DNA of 64,000 nucleotides, from assembly GCA_017558775.1 (NCBI GenBank), contig JAFYTP010000002.1, positions 62,001 to 126,000 on the forward strand. The letters are read 5' to 3'. Of the stretch, positions 26,455-35,197 are shown in pieces. A program made the translations under genes and the position numbers. This DNA is from Bacteroidales bacterium. GTDB lineage: Bacteria > Bacteroidota > Bacteroidia > Bacteroidales > UBA932. The notes under the pieces were generated by a model, which was not told the DNA's origin, made no database searches, and saw only the letters and a list, made by a program, of their open reading frames with translations. Position 1 is the first letter of the stretch. The number at the start of each line of letters is the position of its first letter.

Positions 26455-27720
26455 CTAGTCCCGTTTGAAGATGTCTCTTGTATAAACTTTCTCTTTAACG
26501 TCATCCAGCGCCGGATCGTACCGGTTGGCGATGATGGCGTCGCACTGGCCCTTGAAGGCGGCGAGGTCGTTCACGACCCGGGAGCCGAAGAACGTAATCC
26601 CGTCCTGGAGCGTGGGTTCGAAGATCACGACCTTCGCGCCCTTCGCCTTGATACGCTTCATGATGCCCTGGATAGCGCTCTGCCGGAAGTTATCGGAATT
26701 GGACTTCATCGTGAGGCGGTACACGCCGATCACGACTTCCTTCTCCTTCGCGGAGTCGAACGCGCTGTTCGCGCTGTAGTAACCAGCCCGTTCCAGCACG
26801 CGGTCCGCGATGTAATCCTTCCGCGTCCGGTTGGAGTCCACGATCGCCTTGATCAGGTTCTCCGGAACGTCGTTGAAATTCGCCAGCAGCTGCTTGGTGT
26901 CCTTCGGCAGGCAGTACCCGCCGTATCCGAAGGACGGATTGTTATAGTAACTGCCGATGCGGGGATCCAGGCAGACGCCGTCGATGATGGACTGCGTATC
27001 CAGCCCCTTCATCTCCGCATAGGTATCCAGTTCGTTGAAATAGCTCACGCGGAGGGCGAGGTATGTATTGGCAAAAAGCTTCACGGCCTCGGCCTCGGTG
27101 GTGCCCATCAGCAGCACCGGGACATCCTCCTTGAGCGCTCCCTCCTTGATGACCCCGGCGAACGTCTCCGCCGCTTCCTGGTCTTCGGCCTCATCATAGC
27201 CGACAATGATCCGCGAGGGGTACAGGTTGTCATACAGCGACTTGGATTCCCGCAGGAACTCCGGCGCGAACAGGATCCGGGGCGTGACGACCTTCATCTT
27301 GCCGTCGGCCTGGCGTTCCCGGTACGAGAACTTTTCACGGACCGTCTTCGTATATCCTACGGGGACGGTGGACTTGATCACCATCACCGCGTCGGGATTG
27401 ACCTCCAGGACGAGCTCGATGACCTCCTCCACGTGGGAGGTGTCGAAGAAGTTCTTCTTGGGGTCGTAGTTGGTGGGCGCGGCGATGACGACGTAACCGG
27501 CATCCCGGTAGGCCGCCCGGCCATCCAGCGTAGCGACGAGGTTCAGCGGCTTTTCAGCCAGGTATTTCTCGATATATTCGTCTTGAATGGGGCTCTCCTT
27601 GCGGTTGATCTTCTCTACCTTCTCGGGGATGACATCGACGGCAACCACCTCATGGCGCTGGGCCAGGAGGGTTGCAATAGACAGGCCCACATAGCCTGTT
27701 CCTGCGACTGCGATCTTCAT
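26455..27720 (-). CDS. ugd: UDP-glucose 6-dehydrogenase family protein
   Basis: 421 residues. It begins [19 protein letters not shown] (NAD-binding) and has the catalytic cysteine in [14 protein letters not shown], the signature of UDP-glucose dehydrogenases, plus the C-terminal binding domain. It makes UDP-glucuronate from UDP-glucose. A promoter lies directly upstream, after the terminator of the previous unit. UDP-glucuronate is the substrate of the epimerase-like enzyme at 28461, so the two probably act in sequence. Confidence 0.9.
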   Translation of the reverse strand: MKIAVAGTGYVGLSIATLLAQRHEVVAVDVIPEKVEKINRKESPIQDEYIEKYLAEKPLNLVATLDGRAAYRDAGYVVIAAPTNYDPKKNFFDTSHVEEVIELVLEVNPDAVMVIKSTVPVGYTKTVREKFSYRERQADGKMKVVTPRILFAPEFLRESKSLYDNLYPSRIIVGYDEAEDQEAAETFAGVIKEGALKEDVPVLLMGTTEAEAVKLFANTYLALRVSYFNELDTYAEMKGLDTQSIIDGVCLDPRIGSYYNNPSFGYGGYCLPKDTKQLLANFNDVPENLIKAIVDSNRTRKDYIADRVLERAGYYSANSAFDSAKEKEVVIGVYRLTMKSNSDNFRQSAIQGIMKRIKAKGAKVVIFEPTLQDGITFFGSRVVNDLAAFKGQCDAIIANRYDPALDDVKEKVYTRDIFKRD

Positions 27721-27747
27721 CCTTGTCTACAATTTTTCGATAATAGG

Positions 27748-27755
27748 CAAAAATA
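27748..27755 (-). promoter_or_regulatory. -7 box for ugd and the following dehydrogenase
   Basis: TATTTTTG on the minus strand, 27 bases before ATG 27720. It begins just after the T-run of the terminator at 27759-27786. A TTTG 23 bases upstream is inside the terminator stem, so the -33 match is weak. Confidence 0.5.
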
Positions 27756-27758
27756 AGC

Positions 27759-27786
27759 AAAAAAAACGGATTTGCCTTCAAATCCG
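27759..27786 (-). terminator. Intrinsic terminator of the rfbA unit
   Basis: On the minus strand a perfect stem CGGATTTG/CAAATCCG with loop AAGG is followed by eight T. It lies 37 bases after the stop of the small secreted protein at 27823 and closes the rfbA, lactonase, epimerase, small-protein unit. Confidence 0.9.
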
Positions 27787-27822
27787 TCCATTATTCCATG
27801 TATATGTGAGATTACGCCGATT

Positions 27823-28461
27823 TTACCGCTTCCAGAACTGCCACCAAGGCCGTTTCTTGGCCTTTTTCGTTTTCTGGGCCGACGGTTTTCCGGTGTCCTT
27901 GGTCGTGGCTTTGGCGCCTTCCTTCACGTCTTTCTGCGCGGTCTGGACGCCCTTCTGCTCGGGCTCGTTCTTCTGGGCGTCGACCTTCGCCTTTACGCCG
28001 CCCGATCCGATTGACACCCCCTGCTGGGAATAGGCGATCCGGCGGCCCTTCGAATTCACGACAGTCATGTCCACGTTGCCGGTGAACTCGCTCATATCCG
28101 GGTTGGTGAGCACTTTCACCGCTTCCAGCACACTCACATCCTCGCACAGTTCGAAATCGCCCGATGCGCGCACCTTGGACGTGCCCTTCGGGACCGTGAT
28201 CTCGCCGCAGAAGCCTTCCACGAACGGCTCCCCTTTCCGGAAGATGAGCATTTTCACATCTTCCAGCACGAAGGCAGACGTGTCGTTCCGCGCCTCGAGT
28301 TCAATCTCGGCCCGCACGGAGCGAAGGCCCTTCGGCACCATCGACACGATGCGGCATTTTCCGAACTTGATATGCTGCAGCTTGGCCGAGCGCTTGGATT
28401 GAGGCGCAGCGACGGCGAGCACTGTCAGAAACAGGGTGAGTATGAAGACTTTCCAGCGCAT
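27823..28461 (-). CDS. Small secreted protein of unknown function, basic C-terminus
   Basis: 212 residues from ATG 28461, which overlaps the epimerase stop (TGATG). The N-terminus MRWKVFILTLFLTVLAVAAPQ is a signal peptide. The middle (about 30-150) is beta-rich, with alternating hydrophobic residues, and loosely recalls LEA-type (LEA14/WHy) domains. The last 50 residues are low-complexity, rich in Lys, Thr and Gln, ending KKRPWWQFWKR, which could bind membrane or polysaccharide. I do not recognise a family with confidence. It is the last gene of the rfbA unit, just before the terminator. Confidence 0.6.
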   Translation of the reverse strand: MRWKVFILTLFLTVLAVAAPQSKRSAKLQHIKFGKCRIVSMVPKGLRSVRAEIELEARNDTSAFVLEDVKMLIFRKGEPFVEGFCGEITVPKGTSKVRASGDFELCEDVSVLEAVKVLTNPDMSEFTGNVDMTVVNSKGRRIAYSQQGVSIGSGGVKAKVDAQKNEPEQKGVQTAQKDVKEGAKATTKDTGKPSAQKTKKAKKRPWWQFWKR

Positions 28462-29429
28462 CACTTGAGCGGATTTTGGTCGCCCCGATACCATTCAATA
28501 AACTTGCCAATCCCCTCATGCAACTGCACGACGGGCTTGTAGCCGATCTCCGTTTCGAGTTTCGTCGTGTCGGCGTTCGTCTGGTAGACGTCGCCGGGCT
28601 GCATGGGCAGGAACTCCTTCTTGGCCTCGACACCGAGGGCATGCTCGATCTCGGAGATGAAGTCCATCAGTTTCACGGGGTTGGAGCAACCGATGTTATA
28701 GACGCGGTATTTGAGACCGTCCCTGTTCGGGGCGGGTTCGTGGTCCAGACAGCCGATGGTACCGGCAACGATGTCGTCGATGTAGGTAAAGTCGCGGATC
28801 ATGTCGCCGTGGTTGAAGACTTTAATGGTCTCCCCTCTCGAAATCGCGCCGGCGAACAGCATCGGCGCCATGTCCGGACGCCCCCAAGGACCGTACACGG
28901 TAAAGTACCGCAGGCCGGTCATCGCGATGCCGTACAGCTTGCAATAGCTGTGGGCCATCAGCTCGTTCGATTTCTTGGTGGCGGCGTACAGCGAAACGGG
29001 GTTGTCCACCTTGTCGTCCTCGCTGTAGGGCACCTTCGCGTTCATTCCGTAAACGCTGGAAGATGAAGCATATACCAGATGCTTCACGCCGAAGTTCCGG
29101 CAAGCCTCGAGGATGTTCAGGAAGCCCACGAGGTTGCTCTGCAGATACGCATACGGGTTCGTGATGCTGTACCGGACGCCCGCCTGCGCGGCGAGGTTCA
29201 CGACCTTGTCGAACTTCTCCTGCTCGAAGAGCGCATCGACAGAAGCCTTGTCGGCGATATCCAAGCGCCGCACCTGGAGCCCGAACGCCTTGCAGCGTCC
29301 TTCTTTCAGGCGGATGTCATAGTAGTCGTTGAAATTGTCGATGCCGACAACCTCGTCCCCCCTCTTCTGAAGGGAGTACATCAGCTTGGAACCTATAAAA
29401 CCGGCCGCGCCGGTCACAAGTATCTTCAT
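28461..29429 (-). CDS. UDP-glucuronate 4-epimerase-like SDR enzyme
   Basis: 322 residues of the extended SDR family. The NAD motif GAAGFIGSK opens it, SSSSVYG carries the catalytic serine and YAATKKSNE the Y-x3-K pair. The sequence is closest in style to UDP-glucuronate 4-epimerases (LpsL/Cap1J), with GVRYSITNPYAY and GRPDMAPMLF. It would interconvert UDP-GlcA and UDP-GalA. UDP-GlcA is the product of the neighbouring ugd. UDP-glucose 4-epimerase is an alternative. It starts 11 bases after the lactonase gene. Confidence 0.87.
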   Translation of the reverse strand: MKILVTGAAGFIGSKLMYSLQKRGDEVVGIDNFNDYYDIRLKEGRCKAFGLQVRRLDIADKASVDALFEQEKFDKVVNLAAQAGVRYSITNPYAYLQSNLVGFLNILEACRNFGVKHLVYASSSSVYGMNAKVPYSEDDKVDNPVSLYAATKKSNELMAHSYCKLYGIAMTGLRYFTVYGPWGRPDMAPMLFAGAISRGETIKVFNHGDMIRDFTYIDDIVAGTIGCLDHEPAPNRDGLKYRVYNIGCSNPVKLMDFISEIEHALGVEAKKEFLPMQPGDVYQTNADTTKLETEIGYKPVVQLHEGIGKFIEWYRGDQNPLK

Positions 29430-29440
29430 AGTCGATTCAA

Positions 29441-30529
29441 TTATTCCCAGCCCACGAAAACGGGGCGTTCCACCGGGATACGGCGGCCGGTGTCGGTCAG
29501 AAGGCCGGTCTTGCGGTCGCGGGCGTAGATTTCGATGGAATTGTTATCTCGGCAGGCCACCAGGACATAGCGGCCGTTCGGGGTGATGTTGAAGTTGCGC
29601 GGATGCGGGCCCGTGGCCTGGTAGCCGACATAGGCCAGCACACCGCCAGGGCCTACCTCGTAGACGACGATACCGTCGCCCCGGAGACGGAGGCTGGCGT
29701 ACAGGAACTTACCGTCGGGCGAGAAGTGGAGATCCGCGGCGCCGCGGGCGTCCATCCGGTCGGCCTTGATGACCTGCTTTTCGCGGAGGTTGCCGTTGAC
29801 ATAATCAAACACCGTGATGTCGCCGGAGAGTTCACCGAGGACGTACAGATGTTCGCCGGACGGGTCGAACAGCAAGTGCCGGGGGCCGTAGTCCGAATGC
29901 AGGGTGGCGGCGCGGCAATAGTTCCGGACGCCTCCGCCAGAGATGTCGAGACGGCCGATTTCATCGGCACTGAACTCACTGAAAAACAGATGCTTTCCGT
30001 CCGGAGAGAAGACGGCGCAATGCACGTGCGGAGTCTCCTGGCGGGACATATCGGGACCGCCGATGCCAGAAATCAGCAAGGAGTCCAGCGGGGCGATAAT
30101 CCCGTTTTCACGCAGGCGGTACACGCCCAGCGAACCGCCCGTATAATTGGCGACGGCGAGCAGGTTGCCATCCGTGGAGACATAGCAAGGATCCTCCCCG
30201 CGCGCCGGCAGACCGGTGGGTTGCGAGCCCAGGAGGTCGAAGCCGTTGCCACCCCAGCGCCAGGCCCAGACGGAGGCCGTCTCGTCCGGCATCTCGCTGA
30301 CGGCGTACACCCGGTTGCCATCGACAGTCAGATACGAGGGATTGGGCATCTCGGCTTTCGCGACGGGAGCGTCATCCGCCGGTTTGCCCGCGTTCTGGTC
30401 GAAATCGTAGGCGTAAAAGCCGTCGGAATACGTGCCGACGAACATCGTCAGCACATCGGGACGGGTGCAGGAGGCCAGGAGGATGGCCGCGAGAAGAAAG
30501 AGATTCCTTCGCTTTGCTCGGAATGACAT
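29441..30529 (-). CDS. Lactonase-family beta-propeller lipoprotein
   Basis: 362 residues from ATG 30529, which overlaps the rfbA stop by one base (TGATG). [21 protein letters not shown] is a lipoprotein signal with lipobox ending in Cys. The rest is a seven-bladed propeller of the 6-phosphogluconolactonase (Pgl) type, with repeats such as HCAVFSPDGKHLFFS, HLLFDPSGEHLYVLG and HFSPDGKFLYASL. Cytosolic Pgl lactonases hydrolyse sugar lactones; this one should sit in the periplasm or outer membrane. Its first ten codons come from a REP-like repeat (30501-30527). Its place among nucleotide-sugar genes hints at a role with uronic or aldonic acids, which is only inference. Confidence 0.85.
   Translation of the reverse strand: MSFRAKRRNLFLLAAILLASCTRPDVLTMFVGTYSDGFYAYDFDQNAGKPADDAPVAKAEMPNPSYLTVDGNRVYAVSEMPDETASVWAWRWGGNGFDLLGSQPTGLPARGEDPCYVSTDGNLLAVANYTGGSLGVYRLRENGIIAPLDSLLISGIGGPDMSRQETPHVHCAVFSPDGKHLFFSEFSADEIGRLDISGGGVRNYCRAATLHSDYGPRHLLFDPSGEHLYVLGELSGDITVFDYVNGNLREKQVIKADRMDARGAADLHFSPDGKFLYASLRLRGDGIVVYEVGPGGVLAYVGYQATGPHPRNFNITPNGRYVLVACRDNNSIEIYARDRKTGLLTDTGRRIPVERPVFVGWE
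30501..30527. repeat. REP-like element forming the lactonase signal peptide start
   Basis: On the minus strand the unit begins GTCATTCCGAGC and ends GAAGGAATCT. It is related to the copy at 13565-13590 (both start GTCATT-CGAGC and end GAA-TCT). It overlaps the start codon and encodes SFRAKRRNL of the lactonase. Confidence 0.5.
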
Positions 30530-31395
30530 CACACGAGGTTCAACAAATATTGTCCGTACTGGTTCTTGCGCATCGGGAAGGCGACCTCCTGGAGCTTCTC
30601 CTTGGAGATCCAGCCGTTCCGGAACGCGATCTCCTCCAGGCAAGCAATTTTCAGGCCCGTCCGCTTCTCGATGACCTCGATGTAGGTCGATGCTTCCGCG
30701 AGCGACTCATGGGTGCCGGTGTCCAGCCAGGCAAAGCCGCGGCCAAGCGTCTGCACCTGCAACGAACCCTCGGCGAGGAAGGCCTGATTGACGGAGGTGA
30801 TTTCCAGTTCTCCGCGGGCGGAAGGCTTCACCGCCGCCGCGACATCGACCACCTTGTTGGGGTAGAAATACAGGCCCGTCACGGCGTAGTTGGACTTGGG
30901 GGCGGCGGGTTTCTCCTCGATAGAAACGCACTTGCCCGAAGCATCGAACTCGGCCACGCCATATCTTTCGGGATCGCTGACCCAATAGCCGAAAACCGTA
31001 GCCAGACCGCGGTCCGCGTCGGCCGCCGCCTGACGCAGCTGCGCCTCGAAGCCGGTTCCGTGGAAGATGTTGTCACCCAGCACCATGCAGGCGGTGTCAT
31101 CCCCGATGAACTCCCGGCCGATGATGAAGGCTTGCGCCAGGCCGTCCGGAGACGGCTGCTCCGCGTAGGAGAACTTCACCCCGTAATCCGAGCCGTCCCC
31201 GAGCAGCCGCCGGAAGCCCGGCAGGTCGTACGGCGTGGAAATGATCAAGATATCACGGATTCCGGCTAGCATCAGGACGGAGACCGGATAGTAGATCATC
31301 GGCTTGTCATAAATGGGCAGGAGCTGCTTGGAAACACCTTTCGTGATGGGATAGAGACGGGTGCCGCTGCCGCCGGCGAGAACGATTCCTTTCAT
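30529..31395 (-). CDS. rfbA: Glucose-1-phosphate thymidylyltransferase
   Basis: 288 residues, the normal RmlA length. The nucleotide-binding motif [20 protein letters not shown] is at the N-terminus and YDKPMIYYP follows. It makes dTDP-glucose from dTTP and glucose 1-phosphate, the first step to dTDP-L-rhamnose. The other three rhamnose genes (rfbB, rfbC, rfbD) are 17 kb away in the main capsule operon, so the pathway is split over two units. It has its own promoter at 31415-31422. Confidence 0.96.
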   Translation of the reverse strand: MKGIVLAGGSGTRLYPITKGVSKQLLPIYDKPMIYYPVSVLMLAGIRDILIISTPYDLPGFRRLLGDGSDYGVKFSYAEQPSPDGLAQAFIIGREFIGDDTACMVLGDNIFHGTGFEAQLRQAAADADRGLATVFGYWVSDPERYGVAEFDASGKCVSIEEKPAAPKSNYAVTGLYFYPNKVVDVAAAVKPSARGELEITSVNQAFLAEGSLQVQTLGRGFAWLDTGTHESLAEASTYIEVIEKRTGLKIACLEEIAFRNGWISKEKLQEVAFPMRKNQYGQYLLNLV

Positions 31396-31414
31396 AATTC
31401 AGGGGTTTAACAAA

Positions 31415-31422
31415 CAAATATA
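31415..31422 (-). promoter_or_regulatory. -7 box for the rfbA unit
   Basis: TATATTTG on the minus strand, 19 bases before ATG 31395. It shares a 68-base divergent region with the sugar transferase promoter. Confidence 0.55.
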
Positions 31423-31434
31423 CGAAGAAAATAG

Positions 31435-31442
31435 TAACTTTG
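31435..31442 (+). promoter_or_regulatory. -7 box for the initiating sugar transferase
   Basis: TAACTTTG, 21 bases before ATG 31464. No clear -33 element; the region is AT-rich and back-to-back with the rfbA promoter. Confidence 0.5.
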
Positions 31443-31463
31443 CATTACTACGAAAGCCGTTTT

Positions 31464-32891
31464 ATGTTCAGCATCATCAAGACCGCCACCAAGGAGACCC
31501 TGTTCTACAAGCTGCCCGCCCTCATCGGCGACATCCTGATCCAGGTGGGCGTGCTCCTGTTTCTGCTGCACGGAACGGACATGGTCCGCGAAAAGAACTT
31601 CCTCCTTTACGAGCGTTCCGGCTCCTGGTTCCTGCTGGTGGTCAGTTGCATCGCGGCCGCCTGGATCCTGGGCATCAAGATCAACGAACGCGGCCGCTCC
31701 TCCGTGAACATCGCCAACCGGGCCATCCTGAACGCCGCCGTCACTTTCATCCTGTACAACGGCCTGATGGCTATCATCTACGAGCTCGTCCTGCAGGGCA
31801 AGCTCCTCCTGTTGCAGGCCGTCCTGACCGGTTTCCTCTACGTACTCTGGCACCTCTTTATCCGGAAAGTAATCGGCCGGATCCGCCGGAGAGGCTCGAA
31901 CAACTATACCGTGGCGATGGTGGGATCCGATCCCAACATGCTGCAGGTCTGCCACTTCCTGACGGATTCCTACACGGAGGAAGGGTATAAGGTGATGGGC
32001 ATGTTCACCAACCATCCGGACGAGATTCCGGAAGGCATCCCGAACCTGGGAAGTCCGGAAGACGCCATCAAATATGTGGAACAGAACGGCGAATCCCTCA
32101 AGGAAATGCTCTGCTCCCTGAACCCCGCCACGGAAACGGACTACGTGAACCGCCTCGTCTCCACCTGCGAGAGCCAGATGGTCCGGTTCAAGTACGTCCC
32201 GGGCATGGAAGGCTATCCCAAGCGCAAGATGAACATCTCCCAGCTGGGCAGTGTCAATGTCATCAGCCTCCACGAGGAGCCGCTGAACACCCCCCTCGCC
32301 AAGTTCATCAAGCGGAGCGCAGACGTCGTCTTCTCCTTCCTCTTCCTCATCACCCTGTTCCCGCTAATTTGGCTCGTCTGCGCCATCGGCATCAAGCTCT
32401 CCTCCCCCGGCCCGGTGTTCTTCAAGCAAAAGAGAACCGGCTACGAAGGCAAGGAGTTCTGGTGCTACAAGTTCAGGTCGATGCACGCGAGCGCCGACGC
32501 GGACACCAAGCAGGCGGAGAAGGGCGACAGCCGGCTGTTCAAGTTCGGGGAATTCCTCCGGAAATCATCCATCGACGAACTCCCCCAGTTCATCAACGTC
32601 TTCAAGGGCGACATGTCCATCATCGGCCCGCGCCCGCATATGCTCCACCATACGGACATCTATTCCGACCTCATCGGCGACTACATGATCCGCCACCTGG
32701 CCAAGCCCGGCATCACCGGCTGGGCGCAGGTCAACGGCTGCCGCGGGGAAACGAAGGAACTCTCCGAGATGAAGGAAAGGGTCGAAAAGGACATCTGGTA
32801 CATCGAGCACTGGTCCGTGGAACTGGACGTCTCCATCTTCTTCCTTACCCTGTGGCAGTTACTCCGTCACGAGGACGAGAAAGCGTATTGA
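31464..32891 (+). CDS. Polyprenyl-phosphate sugar-1-phosphate transferase (initiating phosphoglycosyl transferase)
   Basis: 475 residues from ATG 31464. Several hydrophobic segments fill the first 150 residues, a nucleotide-binding-like domain spans about 155-275, and the last 200 residues are the bacterial sugar transferase domain. That domain has a membrane re-entrant helix (SADVVFSFLFLITLFPLIW), the KFRSMH motif and the catalytic DE pair in SSIDELPQFINVFKGDMS, then IGPRPHM. This is the WbaP/WcaJ polytopic type. It loads the first sugar 1-phosphate on undecaprenyl phosphate. It is on the plus strand with wecG, opposite the main operon. Confidence 0.95.
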   Translation: MFSIIKTATKETLFYKLPALIGDILIQVGVLLFLLHGTDMVREKNFLLYERSGSWFLLVVSCIAAAWILGIKINERGRSSVNIANRAILNAAVTFILYNGLMAIIYELVLQGKLLLLQAVLTGFLYVLWHLFIRKVIGRIRRRGSNNYTVAMVGSDPNMLQVCHFLTDSYTEEGYKVMGMFTNHPDEIPEGIPNLGSPEDAIKYVEQNGESLKEMLCSLNPATETDYVNRLVSTCESQMVRFKYVPGMEGYPKRKMNISQLGSVNVISLHEEPLNTPLAKFIKRSADVVFSFLFLITLFPLIWLVCAIGIKLSSPGPVFFKQKRTGYEGKEFWCYKFRSMHASADADTKQAEKGDSRLFKFGEFLRKSSIDELPQFINVFKGDMSIIGPRPHMLHHTDIYSDLIGDYMIRHLAKPGITGWAQVNGCRGETKELSEMKERVEKDIWYIEHWSVELDVSIFFLTLWQLLRHEDEKAY

Positions 32892-32895
32892 GCGT

Positions 32896-33618
32896 ATGAG
32901 AATCAAGGACTTGCCGCTCGTCCGCTCCCGCGCGGAAATGGACGCCTGGCCGGAAGGGAAATTCCTGGTCGACACCATCAATGCACACTCTTTTGTCGTC
33001 GCGCAGAAGGATGCCGCCTTCGCGGAGGCCGTCCTGCAGGCCGATGCGCTCCTTCCCGACGGAGTTTCCATCGTCAAGGCCTGCCGCTGGCTGGGCACGA
33101 AAAACGCGCCCGACAAAAAAATCGCGGGCGCGGACTTGTTCGCGTATGAGATGGAGAAGTTAAATGGGAAGGGCGGCACCTGCTTCTTCCTGGGAAGCAG
33201 CCCCGCGACGCTGGCCCTCATCGAAGAAAAGGCCGCCAAAGTTTATCCTAACATCCGGATCATGACCTATTCCCCACCCTACAAACCGGCCTTCACAGCG
33301 GAAGAAAACCGGGCAATGGTCGATGCTATCAACGCGGCGGATCCGGACCTCCTCTGGGTGGGAATGACCGCTCCCAAACAGGAGAAATGGTTGCACGACC
33401 ATTGGCCTGAACTGAATATCCGGTGCCACGCGGGCGCGATTGGCGCCGTCTTCGATTTCTTCGCCGGGACGGTGGAGCGGGCGCCGCAGAAATGGATCGA
33501 CCTCGGCTTCGAATGGCTGTACCGCTTTCTAAAAGAACCGCGCCGCACGTGGCGGCGCTATCTGGTCAACAACCCGAAGTTCCTCGGGCTGGTCCTGAAG
33601 GAAAAGTTCTCCCGTTAG
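32896..33618 (+). CDS. WecG/TagA/CpsF family glycosyltransferase
   Basis: 240 residues, normal for this GT26 family. The core ADLFAYEMEK, LGSSPATL, PDLLWVGMTAPKQEKW and HAGAIGAVFDFFAGTVERAP are all recognisable. These membrane-associated enzymes add a sugar (often ManNAcA or ManNAc) as the second residue on a lipid-linked acceptor. It starts 4 bases after the initiating transferase, so the two likely make a lipid-linked disaccharide. Its stop TAG shares bases with the stop of gmhA on the opposite strand (33615-33618). Confidence 0.93.
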   Translation: MRIKDLPLVRSRAEMDAWPEGKFLVDTINAHSFVVAQKDAAFAEAVLQADALLPDGVSIVKACRWLGTKNAPDKKIAGADLFAYEMEKLNGKGGTCFFLGSSPATLALIEEKAAKVYPNIRIMTYSPPYKPAFTAEENRAMVDAINAADPDLLWVGMTAPKQEKWLHDHWPELNIRCHAGAIGAVFDFFAGTVERAPQKWIDLGFEWLYRFLKEPRRTWRRYLVNNPKFLGLVLKEKFSR

Positions 33619-34196
33619 GCGCCGAAGAGCGCCTGCTCAACAAGATAACACAGTACGTGCCCGATGAGCGTCTGGCACTCCTGGATGCGCGGCGTCGAAT
33701 GCGACGGCACGTGGATTACATAGTCGTAATCGTCCATGGGGCACGGGTCGGCACCCACGATGGCGACGGAGGTGATGCCCTTCGCCTTGCAGGCGGCCAG
33801 GGCTTCCACCAGGTTCTGTGATTTTCCCGACGTGGAGATGCCGATGAAGACGTCCCCCGCACGGCCCTGCGCCTCAATCTGGCGGGCAAACAGCCGGTCG
33901 AAACCGTAGTCGTTGCCGATGGCGGTGATGATGGACGTGTCGGTGGAAAGCGATAACGCCGCGAGCGCCGGCCGGTCAAAGGTGAACTTGTTCACCAACT
34001 CCCCAGCCATGTGCTGAGCATCGGCCGCGCTTCCGCCGTTACCGGCCCAGATGGTCTTGTTGCCGCTGCGGTAGGCATCGACCATCACACCTGCGATGTC
34101 CTCCACCTTCTCGACGATGGCGTCGTCTTCCAGCATCCGCTGCTTGACGCGGGCCGATTCGGCCATCTGCGTCTTGATAACTTCCAAGATATTCAT
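33615..34196 (-). CDS. gmhA: SIS-domain phosphoheptose isomerase (GmhA-like)
   Basis: 193 residues from ATG 34196 (MNILEVIK), which overlaps the upstream glycosyltransferase stop (ATGA). The GNGGSAADAQHMAGEL signature and STSGKSQNL of the SIS fold are typical of sedoheptulose-7-phosphate isomerases. It would make D-glycero-D-manno-heptose 7-phosphate for a heptose nucleotide. As the last gene of the capsule operon it hints at a heptose in the polymer. No HldE, HddC or GmhB was identified in the window; the kinase/nucleotidyltransferase fusion at 12400 is a possible partner. Confidence 0.9.
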   Translation of the reverse strand: MNILEVIKTQMAESARVKQRMLEDDAIVEKVEDIAGVMVDAYRSGNKTIWAGNGGSAADAQHMAGELVNKFTFDRPALAALSLSTDTSIITAIGNDYGFDRLFARQIEAQGRAGDVFIGISTSGKSQNLVEALAACKAKGITSVAIVGADPCPMDDYDYVIHVPSHSTPRIQECQTLIGHVLCYLVEQALFGA

Positions 34197-35197
34197 AATG
34201 AGGATATTTCTTTTGTCAATGTTTCCATGCAATCGGAGAATCGGTACGGGAGCAGGTTCTCCCTGAGCGTCAGCGGGCGCTGCCCCTCGACAGTGTCCAG
34301 CAAGGCCGCAATCCGCTGAGTGATCGTCGATACATCCATCGGCTCCACGACATATCCGTTCTCCCCTTCCCTAACCAGGCTTGACGAGCCCGCATGGCGG
34401 GAAACGACCACCTTCGCGCCGGCCATCAAGGCCTCTCCCGTCACCGCACCGTACGCTTCCTGCGTACTGGGAAGGACAAGTATGTCGATAAGGTTGTACC
34501 AGGCCAGCAGGTCGTCGCCTTCCTGGAGGCCGGTAAATACGGCATCCGGGGCCATCGACTCCAGTTTTGCCCGTTCGGGGCCATCGCCAATGATCACCAG
34601 TTGCGCCCGGTCCTTCATCGGTTCGAATGCGCGGATGAGCGTCGGAACATTCTTGAGGCCCACCAGGCGCCCGACAAATCCGACAATGGGCTTTGTGCCT
34701 GGTCGCAACTGCTCGGATATCGGCAATACTCTTTCCAGCGCCGGACGGATGCGGCTCTCATCGGCAATAATGGGCATCAGCAGTCCCTTTCCGAAACGGT
34801 CCTGATACCATTCCTGGACCGCCGGGCTGTGTACGATGATCTCATCGACCCGTTCCGGCACGAAAAATCGCGCGAGGCGGTGTTTCCAGCCGAAATCGTG
34901 GCCGGTGATCATGTCCATGCTGTCGTCACAAAAAGATATCACCTTGAAACCGTAGCGTTTGCGAAGGGACAGCGCCCGCAATGCCACCGGGGAGAATTCC
35001 GGGACAAAGACCAGGGACGGCCGGTATTCTTCTATCAAAGGCCGCACGTCCTTCATCGTCCAGGTGTGCAGCGGGATGTCCAACTTCACGGTCCCGGGCT
35101 CCTGGAAGCAGATCTCACAATCCAGTTCCCCGTACAGGAAGTTGCACAGGTCAGCCCGGTAAGGGGCGGGGACGTTGGAGAAATACAGGTTACGCAT
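34193..35197 (-). CDS. Glycosyltransferase family 4
   Basis: 334 residues with a GT-B fold. The C-terminal half shows the GT4 pattern: IVGFVGRLVGLKNVPTLIRAF, LVIIGDGPER, FTGLQEGDDLLAWY, VLPSTQEAYGAVTGEALMAG. The N-terminus is short (MRNLYFSNVPAPYRADL). It transfers a sugar from a nucleotide donor to the growing lipid-linked repeat at the cytoplasmic face. Donor and acceptor are unknown. It overlaps the upstream GT gene by 8 bases and gmhA by 4. Confidence 0.9.
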   Translation of the reverse strand: MRNLYFSNVPAPYRADLCNFLYGELDCEICFQEPGTVKLDIPLHTWTMKDVRPLIEEYRPSLVFVPEFSPVALRALSLRKRYGFKVISFCDDSMDMITGHDFGWKHRLARFFVPERVDEIIVHSPAVQEWYQDRFGKGLLMPIIADESRIRPALERVLPISEQLRPGTKPIVGFVGRLVGLKNVPTLIRAFEPMKDRAQLVIIGDGPERAKLESMAPDAVFTGLQEGDDLLAWYNLIDILVLPSTQEAYGAVTGEALMAGAKVVVSRHAGSSSLVREGENGYVVEPMDVSTITQRIAALLDTVEGQRPLTLRENLLPYRFSDCMETLTKEISSL

